Source of the DNA: Onchidella celtica | Taxonomy: Eukaryota > Mollusca > Gastropoda > Systellommatophora > Onchidiidae | Direction of reading: 5' to 3' | DNA: 64,000 bases | Assembly (NCBI GenBank): GCA_963931925.1 | Contig: OZ007582.1 | Coordinates: forward strand, 28,324,514 to 28,388,513 | Shown here: piece after piece, positions 1 through 12,078 of the stretch | Numbering within the stretch: the first letter of the stretch is position 1 | Layout: each line of letters begins with the position of its first letter | The notes under the pieces: model-generated | Told to the model about the DNA's origin: nothing | Databases searched by the model: none | The model's input: the letters and a program-made list of their open reading frames with translations, nothing else | Program-made: the position numbers and the translations under genes

Positions 1-209
1 TTCTTTCAATACAGTAGGACACAATCAGCAAATGTGAAAGGGGCTGCTGGATTAATATAGCTTTAGTCCACGCCTCAACAACTGTTTTTCCGTACTATCT
101 TATAATGTACATACTGCATTTTGTCAGCCTTCTCTCATGGGATAGGCAAAATGGCCTACTGACCTTGAATGTCTGCAACCTCGCCGTTGATGTCAGTAAA
201 CCAATAGAA

Positions 210-626
210 CAGTGGTTCTCCTCGTGGGCGATATCAGCCCCCTGGGGAGGTGATTCTGATTTCCAGGGGTGAGGGGAGGGGAAGAAACGAAGAAAAGGGC
301 GACAAGGGGGCAAAAACGAGGAGCGGGGGGGGGGGGGATACGGGAGTTGGGGGGAACCAGCAATGAAGAGCAATTTGGGGACAAATACATGTCAATTGTC
401 AGACATTGACTTCTTCAACAGCTTAGATGGATTTGATGAACAGAAATGGGTTGTTTTGTTGTAGTTTTTTAGCACATTGATAAAGAATGGTTTCTGCTTT
501 ATAATGAATCATCAGCATGCTGGTTGTCTTTTTTTTTTCCGGGAGATACTAGGGGGGAGGAAGTGGGCGATGAACGAAAATTTGGAGTCTAAGGGGCGAT
601 CGCATGAAAAAGATTGAGAACCACTG
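210..626. mobile_element. hAT-type MITE (non-autonomous)
   Basis: The ends are inverted copies: CAGTGGTTCTC on the left and GAGAACCACTG on the right, the terminal sequence style of Charlie-like hAT elements. The flanking 8-mers caatagaa and ctaaagaa match at 6 of 8 positions, as expected for an aged 8-bp hAT target duplication. The inside is GC-skewed, with a run of G at about 328-338, and no transposase-like reading frame. Superfamily is inferred from the terminal sequence and duplication length. Confidence 0.6.
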
Positions 627-3600
627 CTAAAGAAAGTGAAATCGAGCTGGGGGATACTTTAGAATAGAGGGGGGTGTTCTAGGATATCCTAGACTATCAG
701 GGGGGTTAAAATAGGATGGGGGATATTCCAGGATGTCACACCGGCGCCGATCATCGCAGTTTCCCGTGAAAATGATTAATTTAAATTGATATTGGGTAGA
801 ATCCATTGCCACGCCTGTTCCCTCCACGTGGGTAATGCCATTACTAATGGTCATCCGCTTGCACTTTCTCCCAACCATATTGCACTATAAATTCTTTTGA
901 TCACCCCTCATGGTGAATGACGATTAGCGCACTTGAATTTTAGGGATCAACAGTGTTGGTGGAATGAAATAATCAAATTTGTAAAATCTCGCACTCGTGT
1001 CTAAGGCGACGCCCCCCCCCCCTCTCTCCTAGGTTGACTATATTTACAAAGATAGTAACATGAAACTCTGTGAGCACATAAGTATATACAGGTATATAAT
1101 ATTATGTAATTAAATAACTAATGAGAATTCCTATTGGTTTATCAGTCACTTCTAAATTGTTTGTGTTATAGTTATAATTATTCATCTTTCTGAGCCACTT
1201 GTAAGAGATTTGAAATTTGTGCTGAGATGCTGCATTTAGCTAGGGAATATCCAAATGAGTTTATGAAAATGCTATGGAAATACTTGGGAGTCAAAACTGT
1301 ATGAACCCTCAGTATACCATCATTATAGTGTTATTGTATTTTATCATTTCAGGATACGTGATGTATTACCTTTTCCTTTTACTACAAATAGGATTCCACA
1401 TGCGCATAGTACGGGATGTACCTTTCCCCCTAAATTACGTTACCGGTTTACCGCGGGTTAAGATTTCTCTGTTTTCAGAAAATACTAATTCCCCCCCCCC
1501 CCCTCCTTCCCCCAAATACTAATTTTTGTCCTTCCGAATACTAATTCTGCAAATCTCAGGTTGGCAGTTCTGTTGTAGTGTACATACATGTACTGAAAAG
1601 CGGCTTAATCAAAGCAATACAATAGTCTCTCTAATTACCATATCAAATACAGACAACAACCAACAACAAAGTTGGTCATTTTCTCTGTTTTTCCTGATGA
1701 AAAAACCTACCGACATGCCCTTATGCAGCATGCCCTAGTATTACATCGGAATTCATTTTATTACAGACATAGAACGGTTTCTCAAATATGCAGATGGCCC
1801 TTTTCTTCTCATTTCACAAGTAGACGACAACCAGCATCAAAGTAAAAAATTTCCCTAAGATTTCCCCCAGTTCGAACTTCAGACCGCCAGTACTATGACA
1901 TGAGTATGATGAAGAGTTATGAATAGTTGCATCATCATAATAAACGTAATCGGATTATACTACTTTTTTAGACATAGTAGGGGTGACGGGATAGGTAAAC
2001 GGCGAAACAACCGAAACTAGTGTAAAAAAAAAAAAAACATGATAAAAACGATGGTTGTAGCAACCAAATAAACAAAACATGAGGAGCATGTTGCAGCTTG
2101 CTGGACAATAAATTGGCCTCCTGCAAGACCCGGTTTGGATAACAATATTGGCCTCGTGTGTTGAGATAGGAATGTTAAGAATGAGAAATGACTGATAAGA
2201 ACTACAAAAATGTCTTTGAAGTGATGTGATCTTAGACGTTTGCATCACCATGTTTATTGGAATGTCATTTCTTCCATGAGGGTAAACATTTTTATAATTA
2301 GGCTGAAATCAAAACTATTTTGAGGTAAAAAAAGATTTCATTATAAATATGTGTTAGAGAAACTTAGTTCAAAGCCTACTGATTTCAATGCTGACAAAAT
2401 TGTTTTTCTTTTGGCACATTCTGTAGTTCTGTGTAAATCACACTGTACTAGAGATCTGTTAGAGCAGTAGAGGCCTCTTTTACATGACCACGATGAATGA
2501 TCACTCTAAAGGCCGAAGATACCATTTTTACCTAAGGCTAGAAAAAGAAATGGTCAGGGTTTCATGAAGAAATATAATACCTTCATAAGGAAATTGACTA
2601 CTCTTCGAACTTGTGCGAGTATGCCCATTGAGCGATTTGTTTAGTTGATGCGATACCAGAAGAAGAAACTTGCGATTTTCATCCAAACAAAATGGCCGCC
2701 GATACATTCGGTTGTAAGTGTGTACATAAAGTCACGGTAGGGAGTTGATTGTACTTCACACGAGTGACATGCCGTTATTCTTTTCATTTATAACACACAG
2801 GAGTTTTGGACACTTGCATTTTCAGTATTCTGTCTCCGTGGGAACAAGTTTTCCTAAAGATGCGTCCACACTAAATATATGCATTATGTGTGTGATATTT
2901 CTTTTGCTTGGGTTTCATGGTCTCATGTTGTGGAGCATAATTTTACAAATCAGTAACATATTCTAGCATCATGTTCATAGATCTCACTGATGATCATATT
3001 AAACTCATCATAGCCTTTTTTCCAATGCAGGCATAAAGCTTGTTATTTCATTTTTAAATTAAATTTATCTTTTGCCAACACTGGCTCTGCTAAAATTGGC
3101 AGTCTGTTACTCTCAGACTCACATCCTTGATAATCTCCATATAGGCAGTGTCTAGATAATACCTTGGCCTAAAATTTGGAAGTGTGTGAGAAATTTCGTG
3201 AAATATGACATGCCTCCGGAAAACTTAGAGAAATATAATTATGAGCTATGTAGTAAAATTTAAGAATGTGTAGACATGTGTGCTTTACTTCTAATAAAAA
3301 GAGTGCAATAGATGTTTTCTCTGCTGCCAGCGATAAGTGCATAGTGTAATAACTAACTCATGGTGTTGAAAGTGGGAGGAAGAACTGGCATTCTGAAGAC
3401 ACCGTTTTTTAAATTAATTTTTTTTTATAAGGGGGATGCACGCAGTAAGTGTTCACAAACACAAAGGGGTTGGATGATAGGACAAGGAATGGAGTAGTGA
3501 GATTAAACAGAGGGAAATACTGAACAACTGCCAAGAGGGAGTGAGACATCAAGAAGAAGAAAGGCAGCCGGGGGGGGGGGGGGAGACACAAAAAGGGGAA

Positions 3601-4656
3601 GGAGCATGGGGTAGAGAAGAAAACAGGAGAAAAGAGAGGAACGAAAAAAAAGTTGAGAGCAGGAGAGGGAGAACAAAGAGATTTCTGGCAGAGGATGAGG
3701 AAGAGGAAAAGGTAGAGCATGAAAAGCAAAGAGGAGAGGGAATAAAAGTATGAATAGAATGGAGAAAAAGAGTTCTTGAGAAGCTCATGGGCCTAGACTT
3801 TTAAGAGTGTATTAAGAGAGAAGGGTCACACAAGGATTGAACTTTGACCACATCACATTAGTAGTTGTGAATGTGAAGGAAATAGAATTTATTTTCAAGA
3901 TATATGTACATCTCAAAGTCTCTGATGCTGAGGTGGCGTTTCTGATCAATACTATTTTCAGACACCATCTTCATCATCGTCATCATCATCACTATAAATG
4001 GTTGAAAGACCTTTATCTATGTCAAGAACGGATTAAGTTCATAAATGCCGTGCTAGGTCACGAGTGCTTGAGTTAATTTTTTTTCGATGTTGTTGATTAG
4101 ATCCAGCGTAATATGTCCTTGAGCTGTTCTCGTGAACAGTTTGTTTTGAAACATCTTTTTTCCTTGCAAATGGTTAAGGAATATGTGTAGGTAAATTAGG
4201 GATGGCAGAATATCTCCAGTTCGGGAGTAATAGCATTGTTAGAGGGTGTGAGGTGGTTGTAATTGATTTTGACATTCAGTAGTTCGTGAAAGCACGAATT
4301 GTGCTGAGTCAAGTTAGTAAGATTTTTGGATTTAATTGTTATTAACCTATTTAGAAGACGACCTTGTCTGTCTTAGTGCAAGGCCGTAACCGACTTATAC
4401 AATAGAATAAATTATACTGCGAGCTCAGCTCGGAGCTGATCGCACTAATGAAATCTAGGGATTTGGACGGTAGTTGCAGGTGGCTAGACAGTATAAAAGT
4501 CAGCCCAGACATATATCCTGCACTCCATACAGAAAACTCCAATCTGTGCAGGCGTCGGCACGATTCTGCCTGAAGAACCATAAAGCTTTGTACGACTTCA
4601 TGTCTAGTCCACTACAGACATTTGAGATGAATCCATATGCCTGAATGAGATATGCC
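627..4656. other. Intergenic DNA, no gene recognised
   Basis: AT-rich DNA with short open frames that resemble no protein family I know. It holds poly-C tracts near 1010-1022 and 1491-1502 and a purine-rich block at about 3541-3790. I see no exon with plausible splice sites and conserved protein content. Confidence 0.5.
3541..3790. repeat. Purine-rich low-complexity block
   Basis: About 250 bases of almost pure A/G on the + strand, including a run of more than ten G near 3570. The open frames here are products of composition (Glu/Arg/Gly on one strand, Ser/Phe/Pro on the other), not genes. Confidence 0.7.
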
Positions 4657-5896
4657 TGTCACGAGTGGAGTGAGTGCAATTAAGGGGATTGCTACAGAGC
4701 GGGGGTAGAATAAGAAGAGCTCACGACAGACGGATAGGAAAAGACGTGAAAGGGGAAGAGTAAAAATAACTCATGCAGACAAGTGGGAAAAGCGTGCGTG
4801 TATGAGTGGTGTGGAAGTCTGAATGAGGCGAAAGCGCCGTATTACTATCACTGCAAGTTAGAAGGTCCTACGGATCGGACCTGTGAATGAGAGCCCATCG
4901 GGCGGACATAAGGGAAGCAGTCGAGAAGACTAGTGAGAGTCTTTCCAGTAATGACTGGTATGTAGAATGTTGATTGATTATTATGATTGATGTATTATAT
5001 TATATTCGTCTATTACCATGATGTAAATAAGTATATGTGAGGAATGTGGAAGTCCTTGATATTGGATATAGCAATGTGCGCCACGAGCGATAGATGAAAG
5101 TGAGTTCATGGATTTGTAGCGCGAGTGAGTAGTGTGTACTCCGATGGAAGTGTGTTACCGTAAGATGTGTGGTGAGTGAAAGGTGAACTAGTGTGTGTAC
5201 GTTTCATGGGTTGTAAGGAGAGGGGGAGTGAATAGAAATGGTAGGGTATTATACCAATGTAATGTTATTCTTGTAGGTGTCGGGGACGGGCCGCAGAGCC
5301 ACCTCGATGAGCACAGGGGATAGGCCAGCATAGGGCCGGAGGCCACACATAGGCCAGAAGTGAGGCTGTCAGTGTAGGACAGTGGAGGCACATAAAGTCG
5401 TGGCAGTCAGGCCACGGACAGGGACGTAGATATGAGAGTGAATGAGAGACTATATTATTGCCATGTTGAGAGGCTAATGAACTGATACTATGTTATTGCC
5501 ATGTGGATGGGCTATGGAAATGATAAAGTGTTATTGCCCTGTGGAGATACGAGTGGAATATTAAGGTGTATGACAATAGAAAGGTGATATTGAGAGACGG
5601 CGGTGCCAGCGAATTATTAATGTGCCATTAAGACCCTGAGGGGAGAGGCTGAGGCCGAAGTGCCTTTAGGAGTAACTACCGGATTGTGGATCCGAGGGAG
5701 AGTGTGTGTGAGAGTAAGGCCGTGGTACGGCAGTTAAGTTCAATAATATAATGTATGTAATTGCGCTATTATATGTATAATTATGTTTAATAAATGTGTG
5801 AGTCTGATGGGTTGTTTTGTTAAGTGTTAAACTAGTTTGTTCGTGATTGTCGTCCTGTCATAAACTATTACATCTCCCAGTCTGGGATTTGTGACA
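4657..5896 (+). mobile_element. Solo LTR of the Gmr1-like element family
   Basis: Begins TGTCACGAGTGGAGTGAG and ends GGGATTTGTGACA, the same termini as the LTRs at 13722-14910 and 20426-21614. It is bounded by a perfect 5-bp duplication, ATGCC (4652-4656 and 5897-5901). There is no internal coding sequence. It is 1240 bp, about 50 bp longer than the LTRs of the full element because of an extra segment near 5170-5220. A solo LTR with an intact duplication is the normal footprint of recombination between the two LTRs of one insertion. Confidence 0.9.
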
Positions 5897-5901
5897 ATGC
5901 C

Positions 5902-6770
5902 CACCGCTATTGTCCATCGTTCCCTGGTTTCTAACACCAGGGAATAATCGTAAGTGTTTGTCTATTGATGACTCAACCATGAACGAGGAGCTGAACATAA
6001 ATTATCCAGTAGGACAGGATTGTCGCATATACTAGGAGTGCTACCCAAGAATGCAAGATAAAGATATATATAGACTTGCAACTAGTATGAATGTATGGCA
6101 TACACATCTGTGAATTGTGATTGATTTGTCTGGATGAGGCTGGGAATTGCCAGCCCATCCTAGAGTAGGTCTCTAGACTTAACTACGTCAGTTTGTATTG
6201 ACGGGCTCGATTATTATAAGCGTTAGGCACACATAGCTGAGACGACATTGTCGCCAGAGACCATATTAGTGTATTGATTGACATATAGTAGGCAGACCAG
6301 ATCTGAGATATATATAATTAGTACTTAGATTGTTAGTGAGTCAGAAGTATAATAATATTATAGGAATCTAGAGTAGAATTCTAGTGAGGTATTATTGAAT
6401 TTGGATTTGATGCTGCTGATGTTGTCTTTACTATATAATAGATCTAGACAAAATTGTTAGGGTAATTAATGTAATTAAATTTGTGGCCCTGCAGGTCTGT
6501 TTATGAAACTTATTCAGATTGTTCTTAGTGTGTGGCATGGTACGAAAGTTTAGATATTAAATACCTCTCGATTTAAATGCAGTCATAATACCATCATTGA
6601 GAAGACCCTCTCTGTAATACCGGAGGGCACATCCTTCCCCATATAACCCAAGTCATAACAACTGGCGGGGACTTTAGTCGAGCCCCGTAACACTCTGAAT
6701 CTGACCCCTTCGTAACAATCTAGTCCCAGCTTCTTAAAAGAGACGGTGATGCGGATGCAGATGCTACCTC
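5902..6770. other. Unassigned DNA between repeats
   Basis: AT-rich sequence between the solo LTR and the SINE. I recognise no protein similarity or repeat family. Confidence 0.4.
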
Positions 6771-6772
6771 TA

Positions 6773-7135
6773 GACAAGGTGGTCTAGAGGCAAGGTGCTC
6801 GCCTCTCATGCCAAGGGTCCCGGGTTCTAAACCCGGGCAGTGCAGGCATGTTGGAAAGTGGATTTTTCTCATATTTTCAAGTCCCTGGTCCTATTGGGGG
6901 GTAGGATCGAGTAGTTCTTGGAAATTGGATTTTTCTCATATTTTCAAGTCCCTGGTCCTATTGGGGGGTAGGATCGAGTACCTAGTCTTCTCGGATAAGG
7001 ACGAAAAAATTCGGAGGGCCCGTGTGCACGTTGCGCACGTTAAAGATACCTTGGCAGTTGGAAATCGTAAAGAGCAGGCCGAAAGGCCGCTGCCCGGGCA
7101 AAATTGAAATTAATAGATTAAAATTTATCCATATC
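6773..7135 (+). mobile_element. tRNA-derived SINE, with internal duplication
   Basis: The head has RNA polymerase III promoter boxes: box A TGGTCTAGAGG at 6780-6790 and box B GGTTCTAAACC at 6823-6833, 32 bases apart as in a tRNA gene. The body is shared with the inverted copy at 58228-58499 and, more divergently, with 22721-22972. A segment of about 67 bases (about 6850-6912 and 6918-6980) is present twice here but once in the other copies. The body ends in AT-rich sequence running into a poly-C tract at 7141-7156. It is not a tRNA gene: sequence after box B does not close an acceptor stem. Confidence 0.8.
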
Positions 7136-7157
7136 ATCCCGCCCCCCCCCCCCCCCA

Positions 7158-7229
7158 GAACAAGAAATAATAAAACAAGTAAAGTGAGGTGTAAATGCCA
7201 AGGGCAGCGAACCTCCTAAAAAAAAAAAC
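7158..7229 (+). mobile_element. Fragment of an unnamed short retroposon family
   Basis: Contains the motif GTGTAAATGCCAAGGGCAGC followed by gaacctcct and an A-rich tail. The same motif with the same tail occurs, inverted, at 43023-43163 and 44398-44516. This copy lacks the head seen in the others. Confidence 0.45.
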
Positions 7230-7429
7230 AACCTCAAAATGCATTTACTGTTACCCTATTGAGTCAGGGGCCACTTTTGACAATGCTATTGCAGGACCAG
7301 CCAGAATCCAAGCTCCACAGCCTTAGGTGTCTCGTAATCTGAACTGAGTTACACACTGCTTGTTTAGGCCTTCTCCATTGTATCAAAAGTATCAAGCCGA
7401 TTTGGTGTGTAATTCCTAAGTATTACTAA

Positions 7430-8021
7430 AATGAAAAAAATTTCGTTTCATCAAAAGCTATAAGCATATGAAACTTCAATCATCAGTTTCTCAATAGTTG
7501 ACAGAAGGGAGTTAGAACCTTGTCATTCTACGGGGATGACATCATTGAATGCGAAAGTTTAAGATTCTCTTTAAGATCAAGCGATCAGGACTTCTTTAAG
7601 GTTTTTAACTGCAAGTCAAAGAAACAAGGAGGCCCCGAACATTTGGAACTTACTGCCAAAGTCATTGCAAAATTCAAATCTGGTCTAAAAACCCACCTTT
7701 TCGGAAAAACACTTTCATTTCTGACGTCTCATTCCCAATCCGTTTATTTTCTCAATTCACTTCTTCTTCTTTTGCTGTTTTATTGTTTAACTTCTGTCTT
7801 ATAGTATGTCGTGTGTGTGTGTCTATGTATACAATGTATGTCTAGCATAAGAGTGTATGCAATAGTTTGTGTTTGAGATAGAGAGAAGAGAGAGAGAGCG
7901 AGGGACAGAAGGAGAGAAAAAGAAAGAGTTGCAGATGGAGAGAACAAGACTTTCTGTGAAGCGCCTGGAGCAAATTGTTTGGACTGGGTGCTACAAATGA
8001 TCTTCATTATTATTATTATTA
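7430..8021 (+). mobile_element. Decayed LINE 3' end (CR1/L2-like)
   Basis: Translation near 7640-7710 gives AKFKSGLKTHLF, resembling the last conserved stretch of CR1/L2-group ORF2 proteins (consensus like FKSxLKTxLF). Further on there is aagcgcctggag, then a (ATT)n tail at about 8003-8022, the usual 3' end of that group. Upstream coding sequence is unrecognisable. The block at 7440-7545 is also found near 43551-43640. The Gypsy element that follows inserted into the (ATT)n tail. Confidence 0.5.
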
Positions 8022-8026
8022 TTAGT

Positions 8027-8453
8027 TGTTGTGTCGGTCTCACGCTTCTCGCGTCTTGGAGACCGCACACACAGTGACACTGGCATATTTATGTGGTCAG
8101 TACCCTCCTAACAGTTAACCTTGTCTTTGTCTCCTCTCCACCTGTCGTAGGGTCGTTGTACATCGTGAGAAAGCAAGTTCGTTGTCCGTCTTTGTTCTTG
8201 TTTAACTATATATGTAGGATGCTTGGGAGTCCCGTCAGTCGGTGTAGTAGACGTGTACCTGTGCAATGCCTATCTGTACAGTGTTCATTTATATGTGAAA
8301 TTATTATGTGTATAACGTATACTTATACAGTGACAGTAACTTTCATATCCGTATATAGACTTATGTGTGTCGATTAAATATCAACTCTGTATACCATACA
8401 GAAGGACTTACGTTATTCTGTAATATTCTAAAAACCCCACGCACGACACCACA
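8027..8453 (+). repeat. 5' LTR of the 8.0-12.5 kb Gypsy element
   Basis: 427 bp, TGTTGTGTCG...CGACACCACA, with short inverted termini. Compared with the 3' LTR it carries 9 extra bases near 8045 and two base changes around 8326-8346. The next bases, TATTGGCGACGAGGAT, are where the primer-binding site should lie; I could not assign the tRNA. Confidence 0.93.
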
Positions 8454-8743
8454 TATTGGCGACGAGGATGGCCACGTATTAACGACCTGTCACTGTATAG
8501 GTATACGTTATACACAGAATAATTTCATATCCGTATATAGACTTATGTGTGTCGATTAAATATCAACTCTGTATACCATACAGAAGGACTTACGTTATTC
8601 TGTAATATTCTAAAAATCCCACGCACGACACCACATATTGGCGACGAGGATTATTCAGCTTTCTAACTGGACTATTTCACAGTGACAGACCTGTCATTCA
8701 TCACTTGTGTAATCTCCAGTGACTAACTGTAAGTTCCTGCATT
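8454..8743 (+). other. Leader with duplicated LTR/PBS and inverted LTR piece
   Basis: The LTR 3' end plus following leader (about 8342-8468) is repeated at 8523-8650, including a second copy of ATTGGCGACGAGGAT. Between them, 8489-8526 is the reverse complement of 12338-12376 in the 3' LTR and matches the 3' LTR version better than the 5' LTR version. This looks like template switching during reverse transcription. Confidence 0.8.
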
Positions 8744-9121
8744 ATGGCGGACAAGGCACTCCCTTTTCCAACGGAATTTCTTCCTTATCCAGGTGAACCG
8801 ACGTTACCGTTCAAGACCTGGATTAAGTTATTGGACAATTTTTTGTTTATGTGCAATGTCAGTCGGTCACCACATCAACAATTGTCCGATGAAGAGAAAA
8901 ACAGACTGCTCTTCAACTTGCTTGGTCTGGAGGGTATACGAATATTCAGCGCTCAACCCATGGCCGAGAAAATTGCTTCCGCCTCTCATGCAGAATTCCG
9001 CCAAGCAGTTATGGATTTATTCCGCAAGCCGGTGAATCCTTTCCGTGCCTTCTACGACCTCGAACAAAGGCGTCAAGGTCCAACAGATACTTTTCCCACT
9101 TACCACTGCTACCACCTTTAA
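8744..9121 (+). pseudogene. gag fragment of the Gypsy element
   Basis: A 125-codon frame opening with MADKALPFPTEF, placed right after the leader as the first coding region. The start fits gag of Mag/C-type Gypsy elements: a short Pro-rich N-terminus, then a helical capsid-like stretch with conserved Trp and Phe. It stops at 9119-9121. The rest of capsid, any CCHC zinc knuckle and the front of the protease are absent, so the sequence jumps straight to protease C-terminal sequence in another frame. This indicates an internal deletion near 9080-9115. Confidence 0.7.
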
Positions 9122-12000
9122 CGTTGCGCAATTTTGACAATAGTGTTGTGAATGGCCGTTCCTTGGGTCGTTTTGCTACCACGGTAAAACACAAGGATCG
9201 CCAAGTCTGCGCAGAGCTGCACGTTCTGCCGCCCCAATGTAACGCCGTCATTGGACAAGATCTCATTCATAACTTGGGACTTTTTATCGACGGTGCTAGC
9301 ATGCGAGTGCGAGCTATCACTACTTTTTCTGCGCAACAGGTTTTACAGGAATTCCCGCGACTCCTGTCGACAGAGATGGGCACCTTTCCAGATTTCGAAC
9401 ACAAAATCGAACTGACTGACAACGCTGTGCCGTCTGTTAGGAAGTTACGCCCTGTGCCATTGGCGCGGAGACACAAAGTGGCTGAAGAAGTTCGCGCCAT
9501 GGAACAACTAGACATCTGGGAACCAGTAGAAAAATCAGCTTGGGTACATAACATGGTAACTGTCCCAAAACCCAACGGCGACGTTCGAGTTACCACGGAC
9601 TTGTCACCACTAAACGAGTTCGTCACACCCGACAGGTTTCCACTACCAAACCCCAAAGATCTATTTCTGGAGCTACGAGGAGCCACTGTTTTCAGGAAAC
9701 TGGGTCTCCGCAAGGCCTTTTTCCACATCGTTCTTGCCCCTGAGAGCCGTCCCCTGACCACGACCCTTACACATCAAGGTCTGCGTCAGTACAAGCGTCT
9801 ACCAATGGGTCTGAAGGATTCCGCCTCGGTATGTCAACGCTTAGTCTCCCAAACACTAGCCGGCTGCCCAGGGACGATAGCCTATATCGACGACATTCTC
9901 GTTTTCGGCAGCACACAGGCGGAGCATGGTCGTAATCTCCGACAAGCCCTGCAACGACTTGAAGGTAAAGACTTTCGTCTCCAACTTCCAAAGTGCCAGT
10001 TTTCAGTGTCGAAAGTTACCTTCTTGGGACATGTTATCTCTGCCAACGGGATAACGCCTGATACAAAAAACGTTCAGCCCATTGTTCAAGTCCCAATTCC
10101 ACGCACGGTCAAGCAAGTCCAGTCATTCCCGGGGATGGTAAACTATTACAAAGACTTTATTCCCAACTTGGCTAATGTAGCGGAACCCCTTCGCCGTCTC
10201 ACCCGCAAAGACACAAAGTTCCATTGGTCAGTCGACTGCCAGCAAGCCTTTGACGAGTTAAAGCACACGATCGCCGGTAATATCAAAACGTTCATCTTTG
10301 ATCCCAACGCACCCACGTTTGTTACAGCTGATGCTTCTGATGTCGGTTTGGGAGCTGTTCTCTCTCAAATACAATACGGCCGTGAGGTTCCTATTGCCCA
10401 TGCCTCACACACTCTACAGCCCCGGGAACGTGCTACGCCGTCAATGAAAAGGAAGCTCTGGCATGTGTTTGGGCTTGTGAAACCTGGGAGAAGTATCTTC
10501 TTGGACGACATTTCATCTTGAGAACAGATCATTCGGCGCTAGCATCGCTTCTCCAAACCACCACGGATACACGGAAATCGCACAAGTTTTCACGCTGGCT
10601 CGACCGCCTTTCTATGTTCGACTACACAGTAGCATATCGCAAAGGAAGCCAAAACGTCGTGGCTGACGCACTTAGCCGCCTATCTCTTAAATCAACGCAG
10701 CCAGCTCCCGTTGACCCTACACGTGAGCACGTTCTACGCAGTCTCTCTACTGATCACATGTCGCTTGACACCCTTCGTTCCGGTACAGCAGGTGACCGCA
10801 TCTTTTCGCAAGTGTACAGCTACGTCCAAAACGGCTGGCCTGCGAAACGGCATGTAACCTCCGAACTCATGCCCTTCTTCACTCTGCGCGACGGATTAGT
10901 AGCAGAAGACGGCTACATAATGCGGGATGACCGCATTATTGTCCCGGAGAAGTACAGAAAACTTCTCCTGACCAAAGCTCACGAGGGCCATCCAGGTATA
11001 GTCCGCATGAAAAGGAAGCTACGCGAGACATACTGGTGGCCAGGACAAGACAGAGGTGTCGAGAACTTTGTTAAGCACTGTGCAGGATGCCAACAAAGCG
11101 ACAAGTCTCTAGCTCCTGCGAAAACGCCTTCCACATTTATCCCGCTCCCGAAGAGACCGTGGCAGAAACTGGCCATCGACATAGCAGGATCATTTCTGAT
11201 CGCGCCACTGTCCTCTCGCTTCATCCTAGTACTCATTTGATTACTACACTAAATTTCCAGAAATCCTGATGACGCCAACCATCACTTCTGGCAAAGTTAT
11301 TTCCTGGCTGGCCGATATCTTCGCACGATATGGCGCACCAGATGAACTGGTTTCCGACAACGGTACCCAATTTACGAGTCACAGCTTTGAAGCATTTCTT
11401 CAAAGTAACAATGTGCAACACACACGCACAGCCGTGTATCATCCACAAGAGAATGGCTGCGTTGAACGTTTCAACCGCCATTTAAAACACGGCATCGAAG
11501 CATTCCATGCCTGTGGCCAGAGCTGGGAGTCTGGCATCCAAGCCCTCCTACGCAACTTCTGCGCCACAGCACCTACTGCCGACAGTGCGAGCTCAGTAGA
11601 ACTCATGTTTGGCCGCGCAATGCGACTCCCTTATGAACTTCCTGCGACCCTACAGCGTAGGCCTTCACTCAACTCAACGGTGCACACCTCACCACCCGCA
11701 TCATCACGACCGTCAAACCTCACCCGAGGTCCTTACCGCGTTGGCGACATGGTGCTCGCTCGTCGCCCCAACGCACTCAAAGGTCAGTCACCATGGAGCA
11801 AACCTTTGAGAGTCGTCCAAGTCCTTGGCAACTGGACATACCGGCTCTCTGACGGACAAAAGTGGGATGCCAGGAAACTCCGCAGATACTTCCCGGCAGA
11901 TGTCCACTGGACCTTCACGGACAGTCCAACTAATACAAGTGGACTCAGACGATCCACTAGATCTACCCGAGGCCTCCCTCCACAGCGATACCCTCATTGA
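9122..12000 (+). pseudogene. pol of the Gypsy element (PR remnant-RT-RH-IN), frameshifted
   Basis: In order: a protease C-terminal remnant (about 9124-9300, without the DTG active site); RT, with the YIDD box at about 9890-9901; RNase H, with TADASD at about 10326; the integrase HHCC zinc domain around 10978-11100; the integrase core, with Asp of SDNGTQF (about 11356) and Glu of the QENGCVERF stretch (about 11450); and a GPYRVGD-type C-terminal domain ending at the stop 11998-12000. No chromodomain is seen. The frame breaks twice, near 10430 inside RNase H and near 11238 inside integrase. The first RT catalytic Asp is Gly (KLGLRKAF). It cannot encode working enzymes. Confidence 0.88.
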
Positions 12001-12064
12001 GACATTTTTGTATTTAGTTGTTCTGTTTCGTCATGTTTTTCTGAGTGTGAGTGCTTCCCTTTTC

Positions 12065-12078
12065 GGGAAGGGAGAGGA
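12065..12078 (+). other. Polypurine tract
   Basis: GGGAAGGGAGAGGA directly abuts the 3' LTR, the expected plus-strand primer site for reverse transcription. Confidence 0.85.

Noticed and set aside
3409-3788. Overlapping ORFs on both strands of the purine-rich block
   Set aside because: Composition artefact of A/G-rich DNA; no protein-like complexity.
6773-6850. Possible tRNA gene (box A and box B present)
   Set aside because: The copy is repeated with an attached common body, no 3' acceptor stem closes, and copies vary; it is a SINE head.
8093-8559. ORFs starting MVSTLLTVNLVFV, also at 12136
   Set aside because: They lie within the LTRs and repeat because the LTR repeats; no protein family resemblance.
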